Source of the DNA: Bacillota bacterium | GTDB lineage: Bacteria > Bacillota > Clostridia > Lachnospirales > Lachnospiraceae | Length of the DNA stretch: 64,000 nt | Direction: 5' to 3' | Assembly (NCBI GenBank): GCA_023402845.1 | Contig: JAEYFP010000045.1 | Location: 1-64,000 of the forward strand | Shown here: piece after piece, positions 54,795 to 62,551 of the stretch | Layout: each line of letters starts with the position of its first letter | Numbering within the stretch: the stretch's first letter is position 1 | Notes under the pieces: model-generated | Told to the model about the DNA's origin: nothing | The model's input: only the letters and a program-made list of their open reading frames with translations | Database searches by the model: none | Position numbers and translations under genes: made by a program

Positions 54795-55781
54795 ATGGAA
54801 GCAATGACAATTAGCAAGGTTTCAAAAGACTTTGGTATCTCTACAAGAATGCTGCGCTATTATGAGCAGGCCGGACTGATCGAGAGCTTTCGACAAGAAG
54901 GTTATGCCTATCGTATGTACAAAGAATCCGCCCTCTCTCAACTACGGCAGATTTTAATACTGCGTAAGCTAAGGATTCCTCTTAAGCAAATTAAAATTAT
55001 ACTGCAAAAACCCGATGCTGTTGTTGCTATAGATGTTTTCCGGCAAAATATCAGCGAACTGGATAATGAAATAACCGCATTATCGACTATTAGAAGTATT
55101 CTCAACTGTTTTGTTGATGAATTAAAGGAAACTGCGGATATTCAGATCCACCACTTAATTACACAAGATGACACTATCTTAGCTGCCATAGAGTCCTTAT
55201 CCCTTATAAGCATCAATTTTAAGGAGGAAAAGACTATGAATAATCTGAAAAAGGCAGAGGAGAGTCTGTCTAAACTGAACGATGTACGGGTTATCTATCT
55301 GCCACCCGCAACTGTTGCTGCCGCCCACCATATCGGTGATGACCCTGAGTCTCATTCCTATAAAATGATTGATAAGTTTGTACGAGATACAGGACTGTGC
55401 AAAATCAAACCGGATTTAAGGCATTATGGCTTTAATCATCCAAACCCGGTGGATGAAACGGATTACCATGGTTATGAAACATGGGTAACAATTCCAGATG
55501 ATATGGAAATCCCGCCCGACCTCACCAAAAAGCATTTTGCCGGAGGACTTTATGCCGCCCATATGATTGCAATGGGCAACTTCAATGACTGGGAATGGCT
55601 TTTTGATTGGGTAAACAAGAGCGAAAAATATGAGTTTTCCGGAAATATGGAGGACCAAGAGCATATGTGCGGACTGCTTGAGGAACACCTTAATTATGTG
55701 AACCATGTCTATCTGGATAATACTGAACCAGAGGATTTACAGCTGGATTTACTGATGCCCATCAGAGAACGGTCAAAATAA
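54795..55781 (+). CDS. MerR-family regulator with GyrI-like effector domain
   Basis: N-terminal MerR winged helix (TISKVSKDFGISTRMLRYYEQAGLIESFRQEGYAYRMY) and dimer helix, then a GyrI/BmrR-like ligand-binding domain: VIYLPPATVAAAHHIG, KIKPDLRHYGFNHPNPVDETDYHGYETWVTIPDDMEIP and KHFAGGLYAAHMIAMGNFNDWEWL. Such proteins sense drugs or other lipophilic compounds. AAAGGAGG precedes the ATG. 328 residues. Confidence 0.9.
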   Translation: MEAMTISKVSKDFGISTRMLRYYEQAGLIESFRQEGYAYRMYKESALSQLRQILILRKLRIPLKQIKIILQKPDAVVAIDVFRQNISELDNEITALSTIRSILNCFVDELKETADIQIHHLITQDDTILAAIESLSLISINFKEEKTMNNLKKAEESLSKLNDVRVIYLPPATVAAAHHIGDDPESHSYKMIDKFVRDTGLCKIKPDLRHYGFNHPNPVDETDYHGYETWVTIPDDMEIPPDLTKKHFAGGLYAAHMIAMGNFNDWEWLFDWVNKSEKYEFSGNMEDQEHMCGLLEEHLNYVNHVYLDNTEPEDLQLDLLMPIRERSK

Positions 55782-55800
55782 TTTTTTTATCATGAACATA

Positions 55801-55860
55801 GAACAGGGTACGAAATACTGGACAGTCCAATAAAACTGTTCCATACTTCGTACCCTGTTC
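55801..55860. terminator. Bidirectional terminator at the left edge of the retron island
   Basis: Perfect 14-bp arms GAACAGGGTACGAA / TTCGTACCCTGTTC, with a partly paired inner region. It separates the rightward MerR-type gene from the leftward retron operon and can serve both. The 123 bp from 55861 to the 191-residue gene hold nothing else I recognise. Confidence 0.75.
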
Positions 55861-55983
55861 ATTTGTGCACACGATGGAAAAAGATTTTTGAGTTTAATCA
55901 GGAGCATCTTACAATTTACCAAAATAAAGCGCTTAGTTTAAACATAATGCATAGTTCACTATATTTCATCTGCAATATTATCT

Positions 55984-56559
55984 TTATGCATTCGTAAACT
56001 GTGTTTTAATGAATTGAGATATAGCATCCAAATGATCAATAATAAATCTCTGTGCCTGAGCACTGTATAAATTTATGTCATAAGTTCTGCCATAAGAATT
56101 CGTCTTTATCTCCTTTAACATGCCTATTTCACTTGCCTTATCCGTAAGAATTTTAAACACCATCCCGTCATCGTGCTCTGCTTCTTCTAAGTAACCCTCA
56201 TCCATTAGCCACTTGGTTATCTCATAAGCTTTTATTTTTTTCATAGTTGCTGTATCAATAAATTCATTAAGTGTATATGCAAAAGTACTAATTGGAATTG
56301 CGTGTTCTGAAATTGGTATTTCTTTCTTTCGTAAGTCATCTATATGAAAATAAAGCTTTCTGCGCTTGTCTAAAACATGATTAACATCACACAGTTTAAG
56401 GTATTCGGAAAGCATTTTATGCACTTCTTTTAAAAGCAGGTTGTTATATTTGTTGCTTAATATAGTGTCAACCGCAATTTCAAGATGAGTAGATGGATCA
56501 ATGCCACTGATAAGCAATTCTAAATCATCGATTATCTTATTTGCCTTTTCTAATTTCAT
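55984..56559 (-). CDS. Unknown 191-residue protein, last gene of the retron operon
   Basis: Starts 9 nt after the RT stop, so it is surely co-transcribed. The N-terminal half is helical (KANKIIDDLELLISGIDPSTHLEIAVD). The C-terminal half looks like a winged-helix segment seen in clostridial and phage-type regulators (AYEITKWLMDEGYLEEAEHDDGMVFKILTDKASEIGMLKEIKTNSYGRTYDINLYSAQAQRFIIDHLD). No catalytic motif is seen. It could be a regulator, an antitoxin or an accessory of the retron. It is AT-rich like the rest of the island. Confidence 0.75.
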   Translation of the reverse strand: MKLEKANKIIDDLELLISGIDPSTHLEIAVDTILSNKYNNLLLKEVHKMLSEYLKLCDVNHVLDKRRKLYFHIDDLRKKEIPISEHAIPISTFAYTLNEFIDTATMKKIKAYEITKWLMDEGYLEEAEHDDGMVFKILTDKASEIGMLKEIKTNSYGRTYDINLYSAQAQRFIIDHLDAISQFIKTQFTNA

Positions 56560-56568
56560 ATTATCACC

Positions 56569-57585
56569 TCAATAATCCCACTGAATTTCATTAAGTATAG
56601 TAAAAAGTTTTTCCCCTTCTTCAGGTTCTACCATGTTTACAAAATATGCTTTTCCATACAAATGATCTTTATAAAAACTCTTGTTACATTTAATTTTTTT
56701 CAAATGACTATCAACGCCAAATTTTTTGCAATAATAGCATGTTTGATACAAATCACGCTTATATTGCTTATTCACTCTAACAGTTCCGCTATTAATAATT
56801 AATCCGGTAACTTCTTGGCGCTGGTGCGAAAATTTTATTCTTGTCTTTTTGTTGTTTAAAGAAAATCCTTCTTCTACCAATATATTGGAGGTGATTTCTA
56901 TCAACTTTTTGATTCCGCTATTTCCAGAAAAAGTTATATCATCTGCATATCTTGAATAACAAACTTGATATTTTTCTGCTACCAATGAAAGTCTTTTGTC
57001 AATCTTCAAACTTACTATATTAGAAATGCATGGACTTGCAGGAGATCCTTGTGGCAATGATTCTTCGTATGTGCACAGTTTAGCGAACACAAAGGAGAGT
57101 TCTTTTGTATATCCGTAGTATGCAAAAATTCTAAAGACCATTTTAAATGTAATTGAAGGAAAAAAATCTTTAATATCCATATTTAAAACACACTCATGAC
57201 CAATATGCATTTTGGCATTATCTACAATTGATTTTTTATTGCAAAATCCCGTTGCAAATGAAGAAATGCGAATTCCACTAAGAATATTATCTAAAATCCA
57301 ACGTTGTAAATATTTCAATTCTACTGACGGAATATGAAGTTCCCTTAATCCACCAGATTTTTTTGGTATTTGAGCTAGTGAATAATAACTTGTTTCTGCA
57401 AAAAGCATTTTGGTGATTAGATCTTTGGGGGCGCCACTAACCAACGAAAAATGATCTATGTCAAATATAACTGGCAGATTGTTTTCGATTAATCGGCTTG
57501 CATATTTAATACACTTTTCTGAATAATGCTTGCCATACCCAGATTCTTTTAATAATATTTTAAGCCTATTAATATAATTTTCCAT
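56569..57585 (-). CDS. Retron-type reverse transcriptase
   Basis: A 338-residue RT. Family-defining marks: NAKMH (residues 123-127, the retron NAxxH region X), DIKDFF (137-142), QGSPASP (179-185), the catalytic YADD (213-216) and VTGL (259-262, retron region Y VTG). There is no maturase or endonuclease domain, so it is not a group II intron protein. It would copy the msd part of an adjacent ncRNA, priming from an internal guanosine, to give RNA-DNA hybrid msDNA. The ATG has AAGGAG 9 nt upstream, directly after the second ncRNA. Confidence 0.95.
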   Translation of the reverse strand: MENYINRLKILLKESGYGKHYSEKCIKYASRLIENNLPVIFDIDHFSLVSGAPKDLITKMLFAETSYYSLAQIPKKSGGLRELHIPSVELKYLQRWILDNILSGIRISSFATGFCNKKSIVDNAKMHIGHECVLNMDIKDFFPSITFKMVFRIFAYYGYTKELSFVFAKLCTYEESLPQGSPASPCISNIVSLKIDKRLSLVAEKYQVCYSRYADDITFSGNSGIKKLIEITSNILVEEGFSLNNKKTRIKFSHQRQEVTGLIINSGTVRVNKQYKRDLYQTCYYCKKFGVDSHLKKIKCNKSFYKDHLYGKAYFVNMVEPEEGEKLFTILNEIQWDY

Positions 57586-57601
57586 GGCGTTCTCCTTAAA
57601 G

Positions 57602-57745
57602 AAAGTGCGCTAATACTAATTCTGTCATTAAATTACATTGATATTGTTTACAGTGATTAAATGTTTTGAATTTAACTACTGTACTACAAGGAAATTTTAC
57701 AACTGCGAAAAGCAACTTGCTTTTCGCCTTCTATTAGCGCACTTT
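57602..57745 (-). ncRNA. Retron ncRNA B (proximal msr-msd)
   Basis: Closed by a perfect 14-bp a1/a2 helix (AAAGTGCGCTAATA at its 5' end, complement at 57602-57615). Block AATAGAAGGCGAA follows a1. Then a hairpin with 10-bp stem and loop AGT in the context CAAGTTG (57705-57727), a weaker hairpin (57650-57682), and the block ACAGAATTAGTATT that runs into a2. The order a1, msr hairpin, msd hairpin, a2 is that of retron RNAs. It ends 16 nt before the RT start codon. Confidence 0.8.
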
Positions 57746-57746
57746 A

Positions 57747-57962
57747 TAATAATTGCATGAAATACTAATTCTGTTATTGAAACATGCTTTATCTTTATTG
57801 CAAATTATGCAATAAAGATAAAGTGCGGATGCGAGAAACCATTGCAATTCCAATGGTTTCTCAGGATGATTATTTCTTTGAAAGAATCATCCTATGAGAC
57901 AAAGAAACATTTTTGCTTAGAATGACAACTTGTCATTCGCTTTCTATTCCATGCAAGTATTA
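57747..57962 (-). ncRNA. Retron ncRNA A (distal msr-msd)
   Basis: Begins 6 nt after the winged-helix gene. An 18-position a1/a2 helix (TAATACTTGCATGGAATA against 57747-57764) has one mismatch and one G-U pair. The same 5' block (AATAGAAAGCGAA) and an 8-bp hairpin with the same CAAGTTG loop (57920-57938) follow. Then come three strong hairpins: 57863-57893 (9+4 bp), 57833-57862 (12 bp) and 57787-57823 (16 bp). The shared 3' block ACAGAATTAGTATT precedes a2. It differs from RNA B mainly in the msd part, which is longer and more folded. Confidence 0.78.
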
Positions 57963-57968
57963 ATCGGA

Positions 57969-58292
57969 TTATATCTTGGTTAAAAACTTCTTTGGTACAT
58001 AAGGTTCCTTCAACGACATTAAGTTTTCGATCGCGATATTCTTAAGCGGGTATTTTATGCCATTATCGACATTGTTGGCGACATTATTGGCAATAAGATG
58101 CAGGATTCCTTTTTCAGTAATTGTGATTTCATAATTACTGGTACAAATTAAATCCTCTTTTTTTAGTTCTGATAAAATCAAATCTAGTTGATTATGCTGA
58201 AGCCCCAAAAGTTTCATGAGTTCTGATAAATCATATTCATTGTCGGATATTTTGAAATAGAGCAGAGCCAATTGTTTGCGGTAATTATCCAT
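57969..58292 (-). CDS. Winged-helix protein of the retron (type III-like accessory)
   Basis: A 107-residue protein with a winged-helix pattern: MDNYRKQLALLYFKISDNEYDLSELMKLLGL, LDLILSELKKEDLI and YEITITEKGILHL. It stands between the phosphoribosyltransferase-like gene and the ncRNAs. In the type III retron class as I know it, such a protein accompanies the PRTase effector. The ATG at 58292 has AGGAG 7 nt upstream and lies 10 nt after the PRTase stop; a longer reading would overlap that gene. Confidence 0.82.
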   Translation of the reverse strand: MDNYRKQLALLYFKISDNEYDLSELMKLLGLQHNQLDLILSELKKEDLICTSNYEITITEKGILHLIANNVANNVDNGIKYPLKNIAIENLMSLKEPYVPKKFLTKI

Positions 58293-58302
58293 TGAAGCAC
58301 TC

Positions 58303-59193
58303 CTACACAAATTTGTTATTATAGTTTGCAATTCTTCTGCCTTTACTTTCTGATTTCATTTTGTCCCATAAAGGTTTAGTATCATGTTTGCGTGGAAATA
58401 AAGATTTATATTTTTCTGTATCGCATCTGATAATAGGGAGTGTATTGTTTGGGGTGTTATTATGAAAAGCAACCAAAGATTCCGATTCATCAAATCCCAA
58501 TGGAGATTCCCATTTTGGTATTTTCAAGTATGTTGTCAAAGCGAGCAGTAATCTTTTGGCGTTAACATTGTTTTCAAACAAATCTCGTTTGAATGTTTTC
58601 TTTTGCATAAAATAGTAGACTGGGAATATATTAAGATTTTTTAACTGTGAATAATTGTCTATTTTTTGAATTGCGTCTTCCATTACGCAAATTGTAATAA
58701 AGTATATGTTCTTTCCACGATAACGATCTTCACTTTTCTTTAATTCTTTGATGAAACTTTTTCCAGTTCCGCTGAAATCGTCAATAAATACTACGTTTTT
58801 CACATATTCCCATTGCCAATCCTCAATCGCGTTTATATTCTCATAGCAGAACTCGCGATTAACGTCATTTAAGAGCTTGTACATTGTCCAATACTCATCG
58901 GAGCTATTCGTCTTTCCGTCTTTTGACTTGATATATGCATATATTGTATTATCATCACTAACGGTTGGCCGTTCAAGCAACTTCTTATGTAATTCCATCA
59001 GCAATTTGTTTGTTAAGTTTCGAGGGTAGTATTCAATATTTTGAATTAAAACAAGACTTAGTTCTTTGTATTCATCAGGTATTTGAGAAAGCCAAACATC
59101 AAATTTATCTAATGCTTTCTTTGTTTTTGTATCTATTTCAAATCCTGCTGCCCACTTATCCTTACAGACTTCTTTTACAGCTTGTGCATCCAA
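58303..59193 (-). CDS. Phosphoribosyltransferase-like retron effector (PRTase-CE type)
   Basis: A 296-residue protein. The PRPP-binding loop of type I phosphoribosyltransferases is clear (VVFIDDFSGTGKSFIKEL, residues 135-152). The C-terminal part has LGFDESESLVAFHNNTPNNTLPIIRC, typical of the conflict-system PRTase family. An N-terminal helical region (KALDKFDVWLSQIPDEYKELSLVL) precedes it. This is the likely toxic effector, held inactive by the RT-msDNA complex; its target is unknown. TTG start with GAGGG 8 nt upstream. First gene of the operon. Confidence 0.85.
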   Translation of the reverse strand: MDAQAVKEVCKDKWAAGFEIDTKTKKALDKFDVWLSQIPDEYKELSLVLIQNIEYYPRNLTNKLLMELHKKLLERPTVSDDNTIYAYIKSKDGKTNSSDEYWTMYKLLNDVNREFCYENINAIEDWQWEYVKNVVFIDDFSGTGKSFIKELKKSEDRYRGKNIYFITICVMEDAIQKIDNYSQLKNLNIFPVYYFMQKKTFKRDLFENNVNAKRLLLALTTYLKIPKWESPLGFDESESLVAFHNNTPNNTLPIIRCDTEKYKSLFPRKHDTKPLWDKMKSESKGRRIANYNNKFV

Positions 59194-59319
59194 ATTACTT
59201 CCCTCTTTAAATATTTTTTATTTGCAACACAATATATAAAATCAACCAAATTTCTCATTTCTGCTAAACTGAAATCCTAAGAAAATACCACAGTTCTTAT
59301 ATATTCAAGCAACAACTCT

Positions 59320-59943
59320 GTATATTAGTATTCAGCCTCATTCACAGAGGCGGGTGATCCATCCAATTCAGGTTGATAGCACCTATATCTTTTCACCATC
59401 TCCAGTATCACCTCTGGAAACGCCCAGCATGAAATGCTTCAGCTATTTCTGGATATGCCATTGTTACCCCATTCTTGCCTGCTTTAGATTCGATACCTAC
59501 TGCCTTAATGGCACTTGATCCATATCTTTGGCGTAAGGATAATGCTGCTTATCTGAATGGCTTGAATGAGCTTTTCATACTCATCATCAAGGAAATTTGG
59601 ATTAAATCTTTTTTCTCATAATCTTAAATACTCAACGGTATTGCTATTGCGTATCCAACTTTGAACAAGATGCCCCGGGGAGTTCCTATTCTTTTCTCTT
59701 GCCAGATCTGTAAGTGATATATGAAGGCCGTATCCCCAATTGGCATCGACCATCTTTTCCAATAGAAGGCAGATGAGAACCGGAGACATCTAACAGATTA
59801 AGTTGTTCAAAGAGATGATCTGACATATAGTTAGCATGATCTTGTTTGAAAATTCCCTTCTCGACAAGGCCCTTTAAAACCTTTTCCTATGATATCTTGT
59901 AAGTCCAAATTGCTTCAGCACGCCGCTTTTCAGCTTCAGCCAT
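59320..59943 (-). pseudogene. KilA-N domain protein, degenerate
   Basis: Starts with a good site (GAGGTGA, ATG at 59943) reading MAEAEKRRAEAIWTYKIS then a stop. In shifted frames the homology continues: LVEKGIFKQDHANYMSDHL, ITDLAREKNRNSPGHLVQSW, then TVEYLRL and RFNPNFLDDEYEKLIQA, and AVGIESKAGKNGVTMAYPEI. These are the successive blocks of a KilA-N domain, common in phage and clostridial regulators. Several frameshifts and stops show it is dead. It fills most of the gap between the retron and the recombinase remnant; 59194-59319 holds only the retron leader region. Confidence 0.75.
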
Positions 59944-60133
59944 GCCACTCACCTCAATTCTACCTATATGAATATTATATCAAGATGAACACAGTCTGCA
60001 TAGACCTAATATTCCAAATTATACCTCATTTCGTGTTTATACTCTATTTCTAAACCTCCATCGTGCTGAATGAGGATTCTCTCTATCGAATTTTGAATAG
60101 ATTCCTCACCCACTCTGCCATATTAAGTATTGC

Positions 60134-60690
60134 TCAAAGATAATTCTTGAGGGCATCTACACTGATAGACGGTGCGTTTTTACAGATCTTATATCCATAC
60201 TCTACTTTATATTGGCACAGCGCCAGACCACCTCGCCAGAGGGGCGGGTAATGCGCCATAATGAGCACCATATTCCGTACAACCAAAAGGCCACTCCGTA
60301 CATTCTGTGAACTATACCAAGAGACCTTTCTCTGTTTGGTATCTTCGTCTATGTTGCTGCGGTTTTCCTTATCAACCTGAACAGCAAAGTAATTCTCAAA
60401 GCTGATGAAAAAACTGATATACTTAGAGTTGGACAAAAGTTTGCTGATTGCCGGTCGTGTCCATCTCTCTTGCCCAGTGGGCGTAAGGCTTTCGTGCTTA
60501 AAAAGAAAATCAGTAATGCCTCCAAGGCTATCGCCGTTCAAATACCATTGAAAGATTGCTTTTACTACCTCTACCTAATGAAGTTGTACAAAGAAACTGT
60601 CCTGCTTTTTAACAAAACCATATGGGATATATGCCATGATTCTTACTTCGCTTTCTTAATTATTAAAAGTCACGTATGTTTGAGTTTAAA
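60134..60690 (-). pseudogene. Large serine recombinase remnant
   Basis: Minus-strand fragments match the C-terminal half of a large serine recombinase. They read IMAYIPYGFVKKQDS, then in another frame VVKAIFQWYLNGDSLGGITDFL, then TPTGQERWTRPAISKLLSN, then FENYFAVQVDKENRSNIDED and KICKNAPS. The catalytic N-terminal domain is missing and the zinc-ribbon Cys are mostly lost. Frameshifts separate the pieces. It marks an old mobile element at this locus. 59944-60133 holds nothing else I recognise. Confidence 0.75.
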
Positions 60691-60794
60691 ATAAAGAAAG
60701 CACCAAAAGTCAAACATATGTGACTATCGGCGCTTATCTCTGGAGATGATATTGTCCCAACTTTAAATATTGCGTTACTATTAAGTGAAATAGC

Positions 60795-60834
60795 AACAGA
60801 CCTGTCTTTTGCTTCTGCAAAAAACAGGTCTGTT
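60795..60834 (-). terminator. Hairpin downstream of tRNA-Gly
   Basis: 11-bp arms AACAGACCTGT / ACAGGTCTGTT with an inner TTTTGC/GCAAAA stem, just after the tRNA gene in its direction of transcription. The T tract on that side is weak. Confidence 0.5.
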
Positions 60835-60841
60835 TACTTAA

Positions 60842-60913
60842 AGCACGAGACGGGATTCGAACCCGCGGCCCTCGCCTTGGGAAGGCGATGCTCCACCACT
60901 GAGCCACTCGTGC
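60842..60913 (-). tRNA. tRNA-Gly (CCC)
   Basis: A 72-nt cloverleaf: acceptor GCACGAG/CTCGTGC, D arm GCTC/GAGC, anticodon stem TCGCC/GGCGA with loop TTCCCAA (anticodon CCC), and T arm with TTCGAAT and stem GCGGG/CCCGT. CCA is not encoded. It borders the defence island. Confidence 0.95.
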
Positions 60914-60924
60914 GGAATATCTCT

Positions 60925-60953
60925 ATTATATTTGCTTTTTCAGAAAAATTCAA
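60925..60953 (-). promoter_or_regulatory. Promoter of tRNA-Gly
   Basis: Minus-strand TTGAAT (60948-60953), 17-bp spacer and perfect TATAAT (60925-60930), 12 bp upstream of the tRNA. Confidence 0.65.
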
Positions 60954-61131
60954 GATGAACTTTTCAAAATTAAATAAAGTCCCATGATATAATGTCGTCA
61001 AACATACTATTGCGGGAAAACAAATGTCCCTATTAAATTCAAAAAATTTATGTGCAAAAATGAACCAAATGCAAATTTCTCTGCTCTATCTATCAGGTGC
61101 ACCGAAATGAGCGGGAGAAAGGAGGGATTCC

Positions 61132-61743
61132 TTGGAGGACGAAATCTATTTGGTAGAACGCATGAAGCAAGGGGATCGTGCTGCGTTTGACCAGATTTAT
61201 GAACGGTATCAAAACCGGATATTGAGGATGGCCTATTTGATTGTTGGAAATCTTGCCGATAGTGAAGATATTGCACAGGAGACCTTTATTAAATGTTATC
61301 TGCATTGTTCCGAGTTAAGGGATAATACCGGTTTTCAGTCATGGCTGTTTCAGATCTTGACGAGAACTGCATGGCATTACGGAAAAAAGGCTGCAAAAGA
61401 GCTGCCGGACTCAGAAATTGAGCTGGCTGCAGAGCACAGTGACGGCATAACGGCACTTGACCATATTCTTGAATCGGAACAGGCATCGGAAATCTGCCGT
61501 GCGATCAGAGGTCTTACGATCAAATACCGGCTTGTTATTGTTTATTACTACTATAACCAAATGTCGACCAGGGAAATCGCAAGCGCATGCGGCTGTCTGG
61601 AGGGCACGGTAAAGTCAAGACTTTTTACTGCGCGCAGACTTCTCCGCAATGCTTTGCAGAATACTGAACAGGAGGTTCCTCATTATGAGAAGGCAGGACA
61701 GTTTGGACAAACAAATCACACAAGCCTTATTTCAGGAAGGTAA
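61132..61743 (+). CDS. ECF-type RNA polymerase sigma factor
   Basis: A 203-residue sigma-70 family factor of the extracytoplasmic-function group. Region 2 (DRAAFDQIYERYQNRILRMAYLIVGNLADSEDIAQETFIKCYLHCSEL) and region 4 (YRLVIVYYYYNQMSTREIASACGCLEGTVKSRLFTARRLL) are clear. TTG start with AAAGGAGG upstream. Its last 59 nt overlap the anti-sigma gene. Confidence 0.94.
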   Translation: MEDEIYLVERMKQGDRAAFDQIYERYQNRILRMAYLIVGNLADSEDIAQETFIKCYLHCSELRDNTGFQSWLFQILTRTAWHYGKKAAKELPDSEIELAAEHSDGITALDHILESEQASEICRAIRGLTIKYRLVIVYYYYNQMSTREIASACGCLEGTVKSRLFTARRLLRNALQNTEQEVPHYEKAGQFGQTNHTSLISGR

Positions 61744-62503
61744 TTCTATTTCTGCTTCCGTCAAACTGAAAACAGCAATTGATGCACGTATTGATGCGGC
61801 AGCCGGCAATCAAGCCGTCCGCAAGTCGGCGCATCGGAAAACGGAGGTTTTAATGAAAAAAATAAATGTAAAATGGGCTGTGGCGGCAGCCGCAGCACTC
61901 TGCATCCTAATTCCTACGGGCGTCTATGCCGGAGGAAAAATAACCGGCTATGCCAGCTCTTTAAAGTCAGGAAGTACGTACACTTCCTATGGCGATCTGG
62001 AAGAATCACAAAAAGACGCCGGATTTACCTTTGCTTCGGTTGAAAGTTTTTCAAACGGTTATACTTTTTCGGAAATGGAAATCAGCGATGTAGATAAAAT
62101 TGACGATGAATTCAACCGTATGGACAGCTTCAAGGAATGGTGGGGCCGCTATACGCGCGAAGATTCACCTGAAATTTCTCTTGTCATTCACGGCGTATTG
62201 CCGGAGGCCGCAGAAGACACAACAGAGCCTACAGAGACAACTGTTATCAACGGAGTAAACGTCTCTTATAATTTGGACCATTACAAATTTGTGCCGGAGA
62301 ATTATGAGCTGACGGCGGAGGATGAAGCCAACATGGCCGGACCTCACTATTATATTTCCTATGGCTCGGATACCGTCGAAGAATCAGACGTATCCTATAT
62401 CACGTGGAATAAAGAAGGGATTCAGTATAGTCTGATGTGCTTCGAATCTGCTGTTGAAGCGGAGGAGCTCTATGAAATGGCCGGAGAAATCATGATGCAA
62501 TAA
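61685..62503 (+). CDS. Membrane-anchored anti-sigma factor
   Basis: A cytoplasmic N-terminal helical segment of about 58 residues is followed by one membrane helix (VKWAVAAAAALCILIPTGVYA) and an extracytoplasmic domain. The domain ends in DVSYITWNKEGIQYSLMCFESAVEAEELYEMAGEIM, like DUF4367. It overlaps the sigma gene out of frame and should bind it until an envelope signal triggers release. ATG at 61685 with AGGAGG 9 nt upstream. 272 residues. Confidence 0.85.
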   Translation: MRRQDSLDKQITQALFQEGNSISASVKLKTAIDARIDAAAGNQAVRKSAHRKTEVLMKKINVKWAVAAAAALCILIPTGVYAGGKITGYASSLKSGSTYTSYGDLEESQKDAGFTFASVESFSNGYTFSEMEISDVDKIDDEFNRMDSFKEWWGRYTREDSPEISLVIHGVLPEAAEDTTEPTETTVINGVNVSYNLDHYKFVPENYELTAEDEANMAGPHYYISYGSDTVEESDVSYITWNKEGIQYSLMCFESAVEAEELYEMAGEIMMQ

Positions 62504-62520
62504 ACTGCCGCACAACTGAA

Positions 62521-62543
62521 TGAGAGCGTCTCAGACGCTCTCA
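62521..62543. terminator. Terminator after the anti-sigma gene
   Basis: Perfect 10-bp arms TGAGAGCGTC / GACGCTCTCA with a 3-nt loop, between convergent genes. Confidence 0.7.
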
Positions 62544-62551
62544 TCTCTTAT

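Noticed and set aside
57586..57968. Possible CRISPR or simple repeat array in the retron leader
   Set aside because: Only two units, about 149 bp apart, with conserved ends and variable, strongly folded middles. This fits two ncRNAs, not short direct repeats with spacers.
60842..60913. tRNA-Gly as the attachment site of the island
   Set aside because: I found no second copy of the tRNA 3' end in the window, and large serine recombinases seldom use tRNA genes. The tRNA itself is intact.
60914..61131. ECF-type autoregulated promoter before the sigma gene
   Set aside because: A TATAAT-like box is present near 60987, but no clear AAC-type -35 motif of an ECF promoter could be fixed.
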